DNA of 39,070 nucleotides from Betaproteobacteria bacterium (GTDB taxonomy: Bacteria; Pseudomonadota; Gammaproteobacteria; Burkholderiales; Methylophilaceae). Positions within the stretch are counted from its first letter, which is position 1, and each line of letters begins with the position of its first letter. Both the position numbers and the translations under genes were made by a program. Shown here piece after piece: positions 1 to 8,098 of the stretch. The stretch is taken from assembly GCA_022599515.1 (NCBI GenBank), contig JAHZMC010000084.1, positions 1 to 39,070 on the forward strand, written 5' to 3'. Below the pieces are notes generated by a model. It ran no database searches and was not told the DNA's origin. It saw only the letters and a list, made by a program, of their open reading frames with translations.

Positions 1-34
1 CAATAAAAAACCAGCCTAGGCTGGTTTTTTATTG
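1..34. terminator. Perfect palindromic bidirectional terminator
   Basis: Bases 1-34 are a perfect inverted repeat with no loop mismatch. An A-rich run leads into CCAGCC/GGCTGG and then six T's, so it reads as an intrinsic terminator on either strand. The stop codon of the minus-strand gene that ends at 29 lies inside it, so the hairpin starts within the coding region. It probably ends that transcript and one entering from outside the window. Confidence 0.75.
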
Positions 35-373
35 CTTATTCAATTGATTAAAAATATCGACATTTAATGTTAGTGGCTTACCTAACCATCTTGCATCTTC
101 TGTATGCGCAGCAAAGTCATCACCATGTACAGTATGAATCAATACATCTAACCCCTCTCTGAGTAGCTCAATTTTTTCCATTGCATCCTCTAAAATAGGC
201 GTAGGAATGTTAACCTCAAACATTGGTTTTGGATGTGGCCCAACCAACATGGGAATGAGCCTGCCTAAATAAGTGAGCTCTGGTATAGCGTTGGCAATCG
301 CAAGGCGTACGCGCTCTGCTAGCGCTAATTGCTCAAGTTCAAAATAAATATGGGCGTAATAAGCATTAATCAT
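29..373 (-). CDS. DOPA 4,5-dioxygenase family protein
   Basis: A 114-residue cytosolic protein of the DOPA 4,5-dioxygenase family (PF08883-like), a small ring-cleaving extradiol dioxygenase fold. Family landmarks are visible: an early AYYAHIYFE segment with a metal-ligand-type His, HPKPMFEV near residue 47, and a C-terminal LIHTVHGDD followed by H...A.WLGKPL. Its length matches bacterial members. The ATG at 373 shares one base with the stop of the upstream yccF-type gene (TAATG), so the two are translationally coupled. The substrate in bacteria is unclear; the name comes from fungal and plant relatives. The family call is fairly secure, the function is not. Confidence 0.8.
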   Translation of the reverse strand: MINAYYAHIYFELEQLALAERVRLAIANAIPELTYLGRLIPMLVGPHPKPMFEVNIPTPILEDAMEKIELLREGLDVLIHTVHGDDFAAHTEDARWLGKPLTLNVDIFNQLNKQ

Positions 374-768
374 TATTTTTCAACAATGGTTTTGCCAATC
401 GGAAACACGGCTAATTCGGCCAGTTTTAAATGCTGTAAGCCAAATGGAATGCCAATAATCGTGATAAAACAAGCCAGCGCAGAAACCAAGTGCCCAATCG
501 CTAGCCACCAACCAGCCAAAATAAACCAAATCACATTGCCTAACACGCCAAGTGCGCCCGTACCAATATCTTCTTTTTTTGATAGTTCATTTCGCGCAAC
601 CGCTTTTTTACCAAAAGGGAAAAATGAGAACTGACCAATGACAAAGCAAGCTTTTGCCCATGGAATGCCAACAATGGTTAGTAGCGCAACTAAGCCAGTC
701 AACCACCATGCTAGCCCCATCAAAAAGCCACCTAAAATAAACCATAAAATATTACCAAGTGTGCGCAT
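373..768 (-). CDS. YccF-family (DUF307) inner membrane protein
   Basis: A 131-residue integral membrane protein made of two similar halves. Each half has a hydrophobic helix pair containing a GN-(I/V)-(L/I)-WFIL motif and an IVGIP or IIGIP turn (residues about 6-60 and 78-120). This doubled pattern is characteristic of YccF/DUF307 proteins. The linker between the halves is charged (KKAVARNELSKKED). The biochemical role is unknown. It is the first gene of a two-gene unit with the DOPA-dioxygenase-like gene. The 82 bases between its ATG and dinB form a divergent promoter region. Confidence 0.85.
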   Translation of the reverse strand: MRTLGNILWFILGGFLMGLAWWLTGLVALLTIVGIPWAKACFVIGQFSFFPFGKKAVARNELSKKEDIGTGALGVLGNVIWFILAGWWLAIGHLVSALACFITIIGIPFGLQHLKLAELAVFPIGKTIVEK

Positions 769-850
769 AAAAAATCCATGTCGTGATAAAGACTATAGTA
801 TAAAGTAAGATTAAAGCTTTATCTTGCAACACTAGGTTCTTAACGGCTTC

Positions 851-1924
851 ATGGCAAAGCAACGCAAAATTATACACGTGGATATGGATGCTTTTTTTGC
901 ATCGGTAGAGCAGCGCGACCAACCTGAATATCAGGGGAAACCGCTTATAGTTGGTGGCCAACCGAATAGTCGTGGTGTAGTTGCCGCTTGCAGTTATGAG
1001 GCGCGCAAGTTTGGTATTCACTCAGCCATGCCTTGTTCACGCGCCTATCGGCTATGCCCGAAAGCGATTTTTGTGCCACCACGCTTTGAAGCTTATCGCG
1101 AAGTATCGCAGCAAATACGCGAAATATTTTGGCAATATGCCACGCAAGTAGAACCGCTATCGTTAGATGAGGCTTATTTAGATGTGACTTATACCGCAGA
1201 TTTTGATGGTTCAGCTACGCGCATTGCACAAGCCATTAAAGCTGAAATATTAGCCAAAACGCAACTGAATGCTTCAGCTGGTGTTTCCTATAATAAATTT
1301 CTAGCCAAAATTGCTTCTGATATAGATAAGCCGAATGGTTTATATGTGATTAAGCCTGACCAAGGTTTAGCTTTTGTCGCTGATTTGCCGATTGGGAAAT
1401 TTCATGGAATTGGCCCAGCAACAGAAGCAAAAATGCAAAAGCTAGGCATTCAAACTGGGGCAGATTTAAGGCAAAAAACCTTAGTAGAGTTAGTCGAGAG
1501 GTTTGGCAAGTCAGGCCAATATTATTACAACATTGCTCGTGCGATTGATGAGCGTCCAGTCCGCAGCACGAGAGTGAGAAAATCGCTAGGTAAAGAAACG
1601 ACCTTTGCAGAAGATATTTTGTCGATTCAGTTGTTAACAGAAACGCTCAATGGATTAGCCGAGCAAGTATTAACCAAATTATCTGAGCAAGAATTACAAG
1701 CCAAAACAATCACGTTGAAAGTTAAATATGCTAACTTTCAACAAGTCACTCGAGCACAATCAGTCGATACTACTTTGGAGATTAATGCTGTAAAACGATG
1801 GATTCCGCAATTGCTGAAACGCACAAAAGCAGGTGAACAAGCGATTCGCTTAGTCGGATTGAGCTTGAGTGGGTTGGAGAAGGTTGGTGTTGAGAGTGAG
1901 ACGGCACAGCTGGCGCTAGTGTGA
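851..1924 (+). CDS. dinB: DNA polymerase IV (Y-family translesion polymerase)
   Basis: A 357-residue translesion polymerase that extends mismatched or lesion-blocked primers without proofreading. The palm metal ligands are visible: D11 and D13 in HVDMDAFFASVE, and D106/E107 in SLDEAYLDVT. F16 is in the steric-gate position that excludes ribonucleotides. The middle region GIGPATEAKMQKLGI is the thumb helix-hairpin-helix, and the C-terminal third is the little finger. The last residues, QLALV, resemble a sliding-clamp motif (QLxL) at the extreme C-terminus, as in E. coli Pol IV. Length is normal. No strong ribosome-binding site precedes the ATG. I do not see a clear LexA box upstream. Confidence 0.95.
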   Translation: MAKQRKIIHVDMDAFFASVEQRDQPEYQGKPLIVGGQPNSRGVVAACSYEARKFGIHSAMPCSRAYRLCPKAIFVPPRFEAYREVSQQIREIFWQYATQVEPLSLDEAYLDVTYTADFDGSATRIAQAIKAEILAKTQLNASAGVSYNKFLAKIASDIDKPNGLYVIKPDQGLAFVADLPIGKFHGIGPATEAKMQKLGIQTGADLRQKTLVELVERFGKSGQYYYNIARAIDERPVRSTRVRKSLGKETTFAEDILSIQLLTETLNGLAEQVLTKLSEQELQAKTITLKVKYANFQQVTRAQSVDTTLEINAVKRWIPQLLKRTKAGEQAIRLVGLSLSGLEKVGVESETAQLALV

Positions 1925-1978
1925 TGTGTGTGTGAACCTAGCTGATAAGTTAGATTAGAATGAGTGCGCTATGCATGA

Positions 1979-2001
1979 AAAAAGCCGCTATTGCGGCTTT
2001 T
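1979..2001. terminator. Convergent bidirectional terminator
   Basis: The hairpin AAAAGCCGC-tatt-GCGGCTTTT lies between dinB and the opposing small gene. It has A-run and T-run flanks on both sides and so serves both transcripts. Confidence 0.8.
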
Positions 2002-2025
2002 CTATTGGAAAGAAAAATCTATAAC

Positions 2026-2283
2026 TTATTTAGCCATTGATTTTTTAATAAATCCAACAATCGCCATCAACACAATACCGCCAATTCCACTACTTACTAA
2101 ACTGCCAACCATGCCGCCAGTTGCTGCGCCACCAAGTGCTGCTGATAAGATTTGGCCGCCCAGACCACAACCTACGATACCTACGATACTATTACCTAAT
2201 GTACCTAAGTTTAAGTTTTTGAATAAAGCGCCACCGATGTTGCCACCTACTGCACCTAATAACAATTGAGTAATCAGATCCAT
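2026..2283 (-). CDS. Small glycine-rich hydrophobic membrane protein
   Basis: An 85-residue, very hydrophobic protein starting MDLITQLLLGAVGGN. It is full of small-residue repeats (GAVGGNIGGA, GIVGCGLGGQ, LGGAATGG, SGIGG) spaced like glycine-zipper helices, and it ends in a basic KKSMAK. It probably forms two or three tightly packed membrane helices. I chose the ATG at 2283, not the one at 2352, because GGGGAG sits seven bases upstream of it and the longer form would add a polar 23-residue leader. Similar peptides are common in proteobacterial genomes without a function. It is monocistronic, between a terminator and a gap of about 190 bases. Confidence 0.7.
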   Translation of the reverse strand: MDLITQLLLGAVGGNIGGALFKNLNLGTLGNSIVGIVGCGLGGQILSAALGGAATGGMVGSLVSSGIGGIVLMAIVGFIKKSMAK

Positions 2284-2476
2284 CGTTACTCCCCTTTTTA
2301 TATAAACTTTGTAATGAACGTATTTATTGCACGCTCGCATTAAAGTTAACACTCACCTTGCAAAGCTAAGTGATGTTTGCATTCAATACTTGGTTTGTGG
2401 AGTTGGCTACTATTAAGCCATTGCGATAATATAAATTAACATTTCTTATTGATTACTGTTGCTAATAATATTTAGC

Positions 2477-3187
2477 TTAGAACGGCAGAAAGACGGCGGA
2501 AGCGAGGCTTTGCGCAATGCGTGAAATGAGGCGCTGAGATTTTTCGGCTAAGGCAATCGCATAAAAGTCAGTTCTACCTATCATCTTGCCAAATTCTCTT
2601 TCAAAACTTAAATTTCGGTCTGTCTCGTTGATTTCATTCGTGAGTAGATATAAATTGCCGTTTACATCACGACTGTTTGAGAGTTTCCATGCAGCGATTT
2701 CGATATTGCGTGCAACATTGTAAATTTTTTGTGGGTCAAGATTATCTGTTAGGTAAAACGCTGTTTTATTGTTATGCGCTTTGGCTAGCATGGTCTGTAA
2801 GCCAGCGATAAAAGCTAACACGCGGTCACCTTGGTAATTGGCATCAAAGGCTAGAAAAATGGCTTCTATGTCTTGTTTGTTCTGCAGTTGTTTAAACTGC
2901 CATTGGTGTTTTGTTGATTCATCGAAGACATAAGCCACCATTTTTTCAGTAGAGTGATGATTGCTTTTGGCGAGTTCATGCGGATTGCGCTTATACAGCT
3001 TAATCATTAATGTACGCAAACTTTGCGTATTACTTTCTAACTCCATATCCGCCATACGGTCAAAATCTGCTTTGGCTAATTGATTAATGCTACTGCTATC
3101 GGTACGATGCGGAATAGGTTGTTTGCTCAGTGGGCTGTTAACACATGCACTTAATAATAAGATACAAAGAGTGGCAATCAGTCTCAT
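2477..3187 (-). CDS. Lipoprotein of unknown function coupled to phoR
   Basis: A 236-residue predicted lipoprotein. It has an N-terminal hydrophobic segment with lipobox LLSAC (Cys15) and then a mainly helical polar domain. I do not recognise a named family. Conserved-looking stretches are RVLAFIAGLQTM near residue 120 and ARNIEIAAWKLS near residue 160. The start overlaps the phoR stop by four bases (ATGA, 3184-3187), so it is the third gene of a phoB-phoR-lipoprotein unit. That position suggests an envelope protein made together with the phosphate sensor, but a direct role in phosphate signalling is only inference. Confidence 0.8.
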   Translation of the reverse strand: MRLIATLCILLLSACVNSPLSKQPIPHRTDSSSINQLAKADFDRMADMELESNTQSLRTLMIKLYKRNPHELAKSNHHSTEKMVAYVFDESTKHQWQFKQLQNKQDIEAIFLAFDANYQGDRVLAFIAGLQTMLAKAHNNKTAFYLTDNLDPQKIYNVARNIEIAAWKLSNSRDVNGNLYLLTNEINETDRNLSFEREFGKMIGRTDFYAIALAEKSQRLISRIAQSLASAVFLPF

Positions 3188-4500
3188 GCGGCTTCCTTGT
3201 TGGGCTCACTAACTGTACGCGATTGTGGAAATACGATGCTAAATGTACTGCCTTTACCAAGCGTACTTTTAACTTTTAGTTTTGCTTTATGGCGACTGAG
3301 GATATGTTTGACAATGGCAAGTCCTAAACCTGTGCCGCCTGTATCGCGGCTGCGCCCAGTATCTACTCGATAAAAACGTTCAGTTAATCTAGCAATGTGC
3401 CGCTCCTCAATGCCAATGCCAGTATCTGAAACACTGAATACTGCTTGTTTATTTTTCAACTGCCAGTGCATGGTAATGGTGCCCCCTTCTGGGGTATACC
3501 TAATTGCATTAGTCACCAAATTAGTAAATGCGCTTAATAGCTCTTCGCGACTGCCTTTGATATTAAGTGAGTCCTCGGCATCAAGAAGAATCGTGTGCTT
3601 ACCATTGCTAAGCGCATTTGCATCGCTCTGAATCATGGTCAGCAGCGTTGACATATTAATCAAAGACGCAGACGGTACTTCATTATTGCTTTCAATGCGT
3701 GAAAGGGTGAGCAAGTCTTCGATAATTAAACGCATGCGCTCAGTTTGATTAATCATTAGGTCGAAGTAGGTTCTGGTACTGTCGGTAACAGCATCTTTAG
3801 TATCAAGTAATGTTTCTAGGAATCCACCAACTACCGTTAACGGGGTGCGTAGCTCGTGTGACACATTTGCAATAAAGTCTCGGCGCATGGTGTCAATCTT
3901 TTCTTGTGCAGAAATATTGCGGCATATGAGTAACTTTTGGGAAGTGCCAAAGACAATCAGTTGAATTTGTAACGTTGTCTCGATGTTGCGGGCGGATTTG
4001 ACAGTAATTTTATTGTTATATTTTTTACTTTGTAAATAGCTAATAAACTCTGCATATCGGACAAAGTTTTGAATTGGCTGGTTGCTATCTTTGCTAGCAT
4101 CTAACCCTAGCAATAACTCTGCTGGTGGGTTGCACCATTCAATTTCATCTCGATGATTCAGCACAACCACGCCATCCGGCAGTGCGCTGGTTGCGCGTTG
4201 AAATCCTTCAAGTGCCGTAACAAGCTCAACTTCTGCTCTACTGTTTTTACGCTGGTGTTGAAATAAACCTGAAAAAATGATGGCCCAAACGCCTCTGCCA
4301 TCTGGTACTTCATTCAGGCTGGGTGTTTTAAGCCAAATTTGTAATTGATGTAACCAATAGAGATGATTGACGATGTAAATGACAAGCGCTATGCACAAGA
4401 ATATAAGTGCTGCGACCAAACTTTTTGCAGCCCAAATAATAAGAGAAGCGCCTAATAGACTTAGGCCAAGCCAAAATGTTTTCCACCTAATATCTGACAC
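3184..4500 (-). CDS. phoR: Phosphate regulon sensor histidine kinase PhoR
   Basis: A 438-residue membrane histidine kinase that phosphorylates PhoB when phosphate is scarce. In order: two close N-terminal membrane helices (about residues 8-48) with almost no periplasmic loop; a short linker; a PAS domain (about 95-195, LPDGVVVLNHRDEIEWCN); HisKA with the phospho-acceptor H215 in SHELRTPLTV; and the ATPase domain with N-box residues N327 and N331, DTGIG (359-363) and GTGLGLA (389-395). The architecture and the phoB neighbour identify PhoR rather than a generic kinase. It starts 64 bases after phoB and overlaps the downstream lipoprotein by four bases. Confidence 0.93.
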   Translation of the reverse strand: MSDIRWKTFWLGLSLLGASLIIWAAKSLVAALIFLCIALVIYIVNHLYWLHQLQIWLKTPSLNEVPDGRGVWAIIFSGLFQHQRKNSRAEVELVTALEGFQRATSALPDGVVVLNHRDEIEWCNPPAELLLGLDASKDSNQPIQNFVRYAEFISYLQSKKYNNKITVKSARNIETTLQIQLIVFGTSQKLLICRNISAQEKIDTMRRDFIANVSHELRTPLTVVGGFLETLLDTKDAVTDSTRTYFDLMINQTERMRLIIEDLLTLSRIESNNEVPSASLINMSTLLTMIQSDANALSNGKHTILLDAEDSLNIKGSREELLSAFTNLVTNAIRYTPEGGTITMHWQLKNKQAVFSVSDTGIGIEERHIARLTERFYRVDTGRSRDTGGTGLGLAIVKHILSRHKAKLKVKSTLGKGSTFSIVFPQSRTVSEPNKEAA

Positions 4501-4564
4501 GTTTGCCTATTCATAAAGTGTGCGCATATTATAGTAGCATTTGCTGCTTGCCGCGCGTTTGGAT

Positions 4565-5257
4565 TTAATTTTTTAACGCTGAAAGTCGGTAACCAGCACC
4601 ACGTACAGTTTGAATTAAATCTTCATGGCCTGAGATTGATAGCGCGTTTCTTAGGCGACGAATGTGAACATCAACAGTACGATCTTCAACAAATACGCGA
4701 TCGCCCCATACTTTATCGAGTAGTTGACTGCGAGAGTGCACACGTTCTGGATTGCTCATAAAGAAGTGTAAAAGCCTAAACTCAGTTGGGCCCAGTTCTA
4801 ATATTGTGTCGTTACCTTTAACCCGATGCGTAATCGGATCAAGATGCAAGCCTTGAATCTCAATAGGATCGTCGGTCATTTGCGGTGCTCTGCGTCGTAA
4901 TACAGCTTTAATACGTGCATTCAGCTCTTTAGGGCTAAACGGTTTGGTCACGTAGTCATCTGCGCCTACTTCTAATCCACGCACCTTATCAAACTCATCA
5001 CCACGTGCTGTTAACATAATGATAGGAATTTGTTTAGTCGCGCTATCGGCTTTCAGTTTGCGTGCAAGCTCAATACCACTCATGCCTGGCAACATCCAAT
5101 CCAGTAAAATCAAATCGGGAATTGCATTACGCAATAACTCTTGCGCATGCTCAGCACTAATAGCCCGCATTGGGGTGTGACCAGCTTGCGTAATATTCAG
5201 CGCTAATAGCTCTTGAATCGCAGGCTCATCCTCTACAACTAATATATTTGCAGGCAT
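4565..5257 (-). CDS. phoB: Phosphate regulon response regulator PhoB
   Basis: A 230-residue OmpR/PhoB-type regulator. The receiver domain (1-120) has the acidic pocket E9/D10, phospho-acceptor D53 ([11 protein letters not shown]), T83 and K105 (TKPF). The winged-helix DNA-binding domain covers about 130-228, with [13 protein letters not shown] and [11 protein letters not shown] as in E. coli PhoB. GGAGG lies just upstream of the ATG. It is the first gene of the phoB-phoR-lipoprotein operon and is divergent from the MFS transporter across a 181-base spacer. No pstSCAB or phoU genes are in the window. Confidence 0.95.
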   Translation of the reverse strand: MPANILVVEDEPAIQELLALNITQAGHTPMRAISAEHAQELLRNAIPDLILLDWMLPGMSGIELARKLKADSATKQIPIIMLTARGDEFDKVRGLEVGADDYVTKPFSPKELNARIKAVLRRRAPQMTDDPIEIQGLHLDPITHRVKGNDTILELGPTEFRLLHFFMSNPERVHSRSQLLDKVWGDRVFVEDRTVDVHIRRLRNALSISGHEDLIQTVRGAGYRLSALKN

Positions 5258-5438
5258 TTTGCCTCCACACTTTAAAATAAGATAGGCACATTATGTGACT
5301 ATAATATTTCAATTTTATGACATTTGAAAAAGATTATCTATTTAGTGCAATATCGCAATTGCCATTTCTGCCATTTTGTAACAATATGTAACTTGAGGTT
5401 AAGTGGGCACAATTAGAAACTTAAAATAGGGGAGCAAC
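5258..5438. promoter_or_regulatory. phoB / MFS-transporter divergent regulatory region
   Basis: This 181-base AT-rich spacer holds the promoters of phoB (minus) and the transporter (plus). It contains two notable patterns. The first is a direct repeat TGTAAC-AATA-TGTAAC (5377-5382 and 5387-5392, period 10). The second is a TGTCAT half-site on the minus strand (about 5318-5323) followed by a poor second half. Pho boxes are TGTCAT-type direct repeats of period 11, so neither fits cleanly. A second short direct repeat, GCCATTT, occurs at 5361 and 5370. GGGGAG precedes the transporter ATG. Confidence 0.4.
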
Positions 5439-7097
5439 ATGGCGGGATTTTTAGAAAAAGAAAACACAATTGCAGGTACTGGCTTTAATCGTTGGCTAGT
5501 GCCGCCTGCAGCATTGGCTGTGCATCTGTCTATCGGGATGGCTTATGGTTTTAGTGTGTTTTGGAAGCCGCTTGGCAACGCATTAAAAGACACAGCTGGC
5601 AATCCACTTGAGACCTGTTCTGCAGGCGCAACTACTTTCGGTGAAAAGCTGGCGGGGACAGGTAAAGCACTATTTGCAACGGATTGTAATTGGACGCAAT
5701 TTGATTTAGGTTGGATGTTTACCTTATTTTTTGTATTACTCGGTTGTTCTGCAGCATTGTTCGGTGGTTGGTTGGAGCGTGAAGGGCCAAGAAAGACAGG
5801 TTTTGTTGCAGCTATTCTTTGGGCAGGTGGGTTATTAATCTCTGCTTATGGTATTTATATGCATCAACTTTGGTTGCTGTGGTTGGGTAGTGGTGTAATT
5901 GGTGGTATCGGTTTAGGGTTAGGCTATATTTCTCCAGTGTCTACGCTCATTAAATGGTTCCCTGATCATCGCGGCATGGCGACAGGCATGGCGATTATGG
6001 GTTTTGGTGGCGGTGCCATGATTGGTTCGCCAATAGCGACAAAACTGATGGCTCATTTTTCTGAAGCTGGTGATGCAGGTGTGTGGCAAACCTTTGTGGT
6101 ACTTGGCATTATTTATTTTATCTTTATGGTGGTAGGTTCATTTGGATATCGCATTCCTGCAACAGGCTGGAAGCCTACGAACTGGAACCCGCCTGCAACT
6201 AAAGCCAATGCGATGATTGCTTCTAGGCATGTCCATTTAAATAAAGCCCATAAAACACCACAGTTTTGGTTGTTGTGGTTGGTGCTTTGCATGAATGTTT
6301 CAGCTTGTATTGGCATTTTAGGAGCCGCTTCTCCAATGTTGCAAGAAACGTTCGGTGGCGCATTGATTGGTCAATCTGAGCTTGGTTTTGCAGAAGTGAA
6401 AGGAAATAATGAACTAACAGCTGCCGCTGCTCTAGTTGGTGCTGGTTTTGTTGGGCTAATTTCGGTATTTAATATTTTTGGTCGTATTGGTTGGGCGTCC
6501 TCTTCAGATAAACTGGGTCGCAAGCGGACTTATTATATTTTCTTTGTCTTGGGTGCGATTTTATATTGCTCTGCTGCTTATGTTGCAGGGTTCAAATCAT
6601 TGGCGTTGTTTGTCGCTTGTTTCTGTATTATCTCTTCTATGTATGGCGGCGGTTTTGCGACCATTCCAGCCTATTTGGCAGATATGTTTGGGACTCAGTT
6701 TGTGGGTGCGATTCACGGACGTTTGCTCACTGCATGGTCAACCGCAGGCATTGTTGGCCCAGTGGTGGTTAACTATATGCACGATACCCGTTTGGAAGCA
6801 GGTGTACCTTTTGACCAAATCTATGCGCCAATTATGTTGGTCTTAGCTGGCATGATGGTCATTGGGTTTGTCGCGAATATGCTGATTAAACCAGTTGCGG
6901 ATCAATATTTTATGACAGATGCTGAGTTGGAAGCTGTTCGCAGTGCAGGGCATGAAAAAACTGTCACAAAATCAACTGCCGGGGTAGGAGCTGAAAAGCA
7001 TGGTGTTGTGTTGTGGTTAGCTTGGTCGGCAGTGTTAATTCCAATTGCTTATGGTATATGGAGCACCGCACAAAAAGCGTGGTCATTATTTAGTTAG
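5439..7097 (+). CDS. MFS transporter, oxalate/formate antiporter-like (OFA family)
   Basis: A 552-residue major facilitator carrier. The N-terminus FNRWLVPPAALAVHLSIGMAY is typical of OFA-family organic-anion antiporters, and the A-motif-like loop GWLEREGPRKTG and its second-half counterpart SDKLGRKRTYY are both present. It has 12 predicted membrane helices. It is longer than usual for the family for two reasons: an extra loop after helix 1 (about residues 37-85, two Cys), and a C-terminal extra helix (about 519-552, VVLWLAWSAVLIPIAYGIW). That tail resembles the separate small subunit often encoded next to OFA carriers, here apparently fused. The substrate cannot be read from sequence. It has a strong GGGGAG ribosome site and no partner gene. 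Confidence 0.8.
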   Translation: MAGFLEKENTIAGTGFNRWLVPPAALAVHLSIGMAYGFSVFWKPLGNALKDTAGNPLETCSAGATTFGEKLAGTGKALFATDCNWTQFDLGWMFTLFFVLLGCSAALFGGWLEREGPRKTGFVAAILWAGGLLISAYGIYMHQLWLLWLGSGVIGGIGLGLGYISPVSTLIKWFPDHRGMATGMAIMGFGGGAMIGSPIATKLMAHFSEAGDAGVWQTFVVLGIIYFIFMVVGSFGYRIPATGWKPTNWNPPATKANAMIASRHVHLNKAHKTPQFWLLWLVLCMNVSACIGILGAASPMLQETFGGALIGQSELGFAEVKGNNELTAAAALVGAGFVGLISVFNIFGRIGWASSSDKLGRKRTYYIFFVLGAILYCSAAYVAGFKSLALFVACFCIISSMYGGGFATIPAYLADMFGTQFVGAIHGRLLTAWSTAGIVGPVVVNYMHDTRLEAGVPFDQIYAPIMLVLAGMMVIGFVANMLIKPVADQYFMTDAELEAVRSAGHEKTVTKSTAGVGAEKHGVVLWLAWSAVLIPIAYGIWSTAQKAWSLFS

Positions 7098-7170
7098 GAT
7101 GAGTAATCGCTTGCTATGGTTATCCCTTAAATAGCGTAAAATATTGTTTTAATGAAATTGAGAGAGTATT

Positions 7171-7620
7171 TTGGATAAGATAGCAATAAACTTAGATGGC
7201 TCTGGTAAGAAAATCGGCATTGTGATGTCGCGCTTTAATAGTAATATTGGTGAGGGTTTATTAAAAGCTTGCCATGCAGAGTTGTTAAAGCTTGGCGTTG
7301 CTGCTAACGATATTCGTATTGCAACCGTAGCTGGTGCATTAGAAACGCCATTGATTTTGCAACACATGGCGTTAAGCGAGCAATATGATGCTTTAATCGC
7401 GCTTGGTGCAGTGGTGCGCGGAGAAACCTATCACTTTGAAGTGGTTGCAAACGAATCAGCGCGTGGTGTTTCTGAGGTGCAGTTAAATACGGGCGTGCCG
7501 GTCGCTAATGCTATTCTAACGACGGAAAATGATGAACAAGCCATGGTCAGAATTGATGTTAAGGGTGCTGAAGCAGCACAAGTTGCAATTGAAATGGCGA
7601 ATTTGGTGCATGTGTTATGA
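7171..7620 (+). CDS. ribH: 6,7-dimethyl-8-ribityllumazine synthase
   Basis: A 149-residue lumazine synthase, the penultimate enzyme of riboflavin synthesis. It condenses 5-amino-6-ribitylaminouracil with 3,4-dihydroxybutanone phosphate in an icosahedral or pentameric assembly. Diagnostic stretches are [22 protein letters not shown], and [14 protein letters not shown] with the catalytic His. The start is TTG at 7171, with GAGAGAG eight or so bases upstream, and no ATG gives a full-length enzyme. The stop overlaps the nusB start (ATGA), the usual ribH-nusB pairing. I see no FMN riboswitch upstream; the leader is only 73 bases. Confidence 0.95.
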   Translation: MDKIAINLDGSGKKIGIVMSRFNSNIGEGLLKACHAELLKLGVAANDIRIATVAGALETPLILQHMALSEQYDALIALGAVVRGETYHFEVVANESARGVSEVQLNTGVPVANAILTTENDEQAMVRIDVKGAEAAQVAIEMANLVHVL

Positions 7621-8081
7621 GTGATATCACATCGGAAGTCAGCGCAAAAAAACGCAAGCCTAGTCGCAACCGTCACAAATCGCGCGAGTTAGCTTTAAAA
7701 GCCATTTATCGATGCATGATGAATGAAAGCGATATCAAGCAAGTCTTTTTGGATATGAAAGACGATCCAGACTATAACAAGGCCGATGAGGATTATTTTA
7801 GAGTTTTGTTAAATGGTGTGTTTGAGCAGCAAGAAACGCTAGATGCACAAATCACTACCTTCATAGATCGTGCTTTAGATGAGTTAAGTCCAATTGAGCA
7901 TGCCATTTTAAGAGTTTCATCCTACGAGCTACTGTTTGATATGAGCATTCCGTATCGTGTTGTGATTAATGAAGGGGTGGAATTGGCCAAAACCTTTGGC
8001 GGTGCGGAAGGGCATAAGTATATTAATGGTGTGCTTGATAAAGTTGCCGCGTCAGCTAGACCGCAAGAATTTAGAAAGTAA
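7617..8081 (+). CDS. nusB: Transcription antitermination factor NusB
   Basis: A 154-residue all-helical RNA-binding protein that, with S10 (NusE), binds BoxA in rRNA leaders and prevents premature termination. It shows the family signature [34 protein letters not shown], and [19 protein letters not shown]...[11 protein letters not shown] basic N-terminal extension ([13 protein letters not shown]) precedes the fold. It overlaps ribH by four bases. In many betaproteobacteria thiL follows; here a decayed PP2C/FHA gene follows instead. Confidence 0.95.
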   Translation: MSDITSEVSAKKRKPSRNRHKSRELALKAIYRCMMNESDIKQVFLDMKDDPDYNKADEDYFRVLLNGVFEQQETLDAQITTFIDRALDELSPIEHAILRVSSYELLFDMSIPYRVVINEGVELAKTFGGAEGHKYINGVLDKVAASARPQEFRK

Positions 8082-8098
8082 TTCATCCTAATGGGTTT

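Noticed and set aside
1991-2269. Plus-strand proline-rich open frame opposite the glycine-rich membrane protein
   Set aside because: It is the complement of a Gly-rich gene, which produces Pro-rich text, and it has no ribosome site.
5306-5323. Pho box on the minus strand before phoB
   Set aside because: Only one half (TGTCAT) fits and the second half has several mismatches, so I do not call it a PhoB site.
6478-6846. Plus-strand open frame inside the MFS transporter
   Set aside because: It is a shadow of the transporter in another frame, with no independent signals.
7098-7170. FMN riboswitch upstream of ribH
   Set aside because: The leader is only 73 bases and has none of the conserved RFN blocks.
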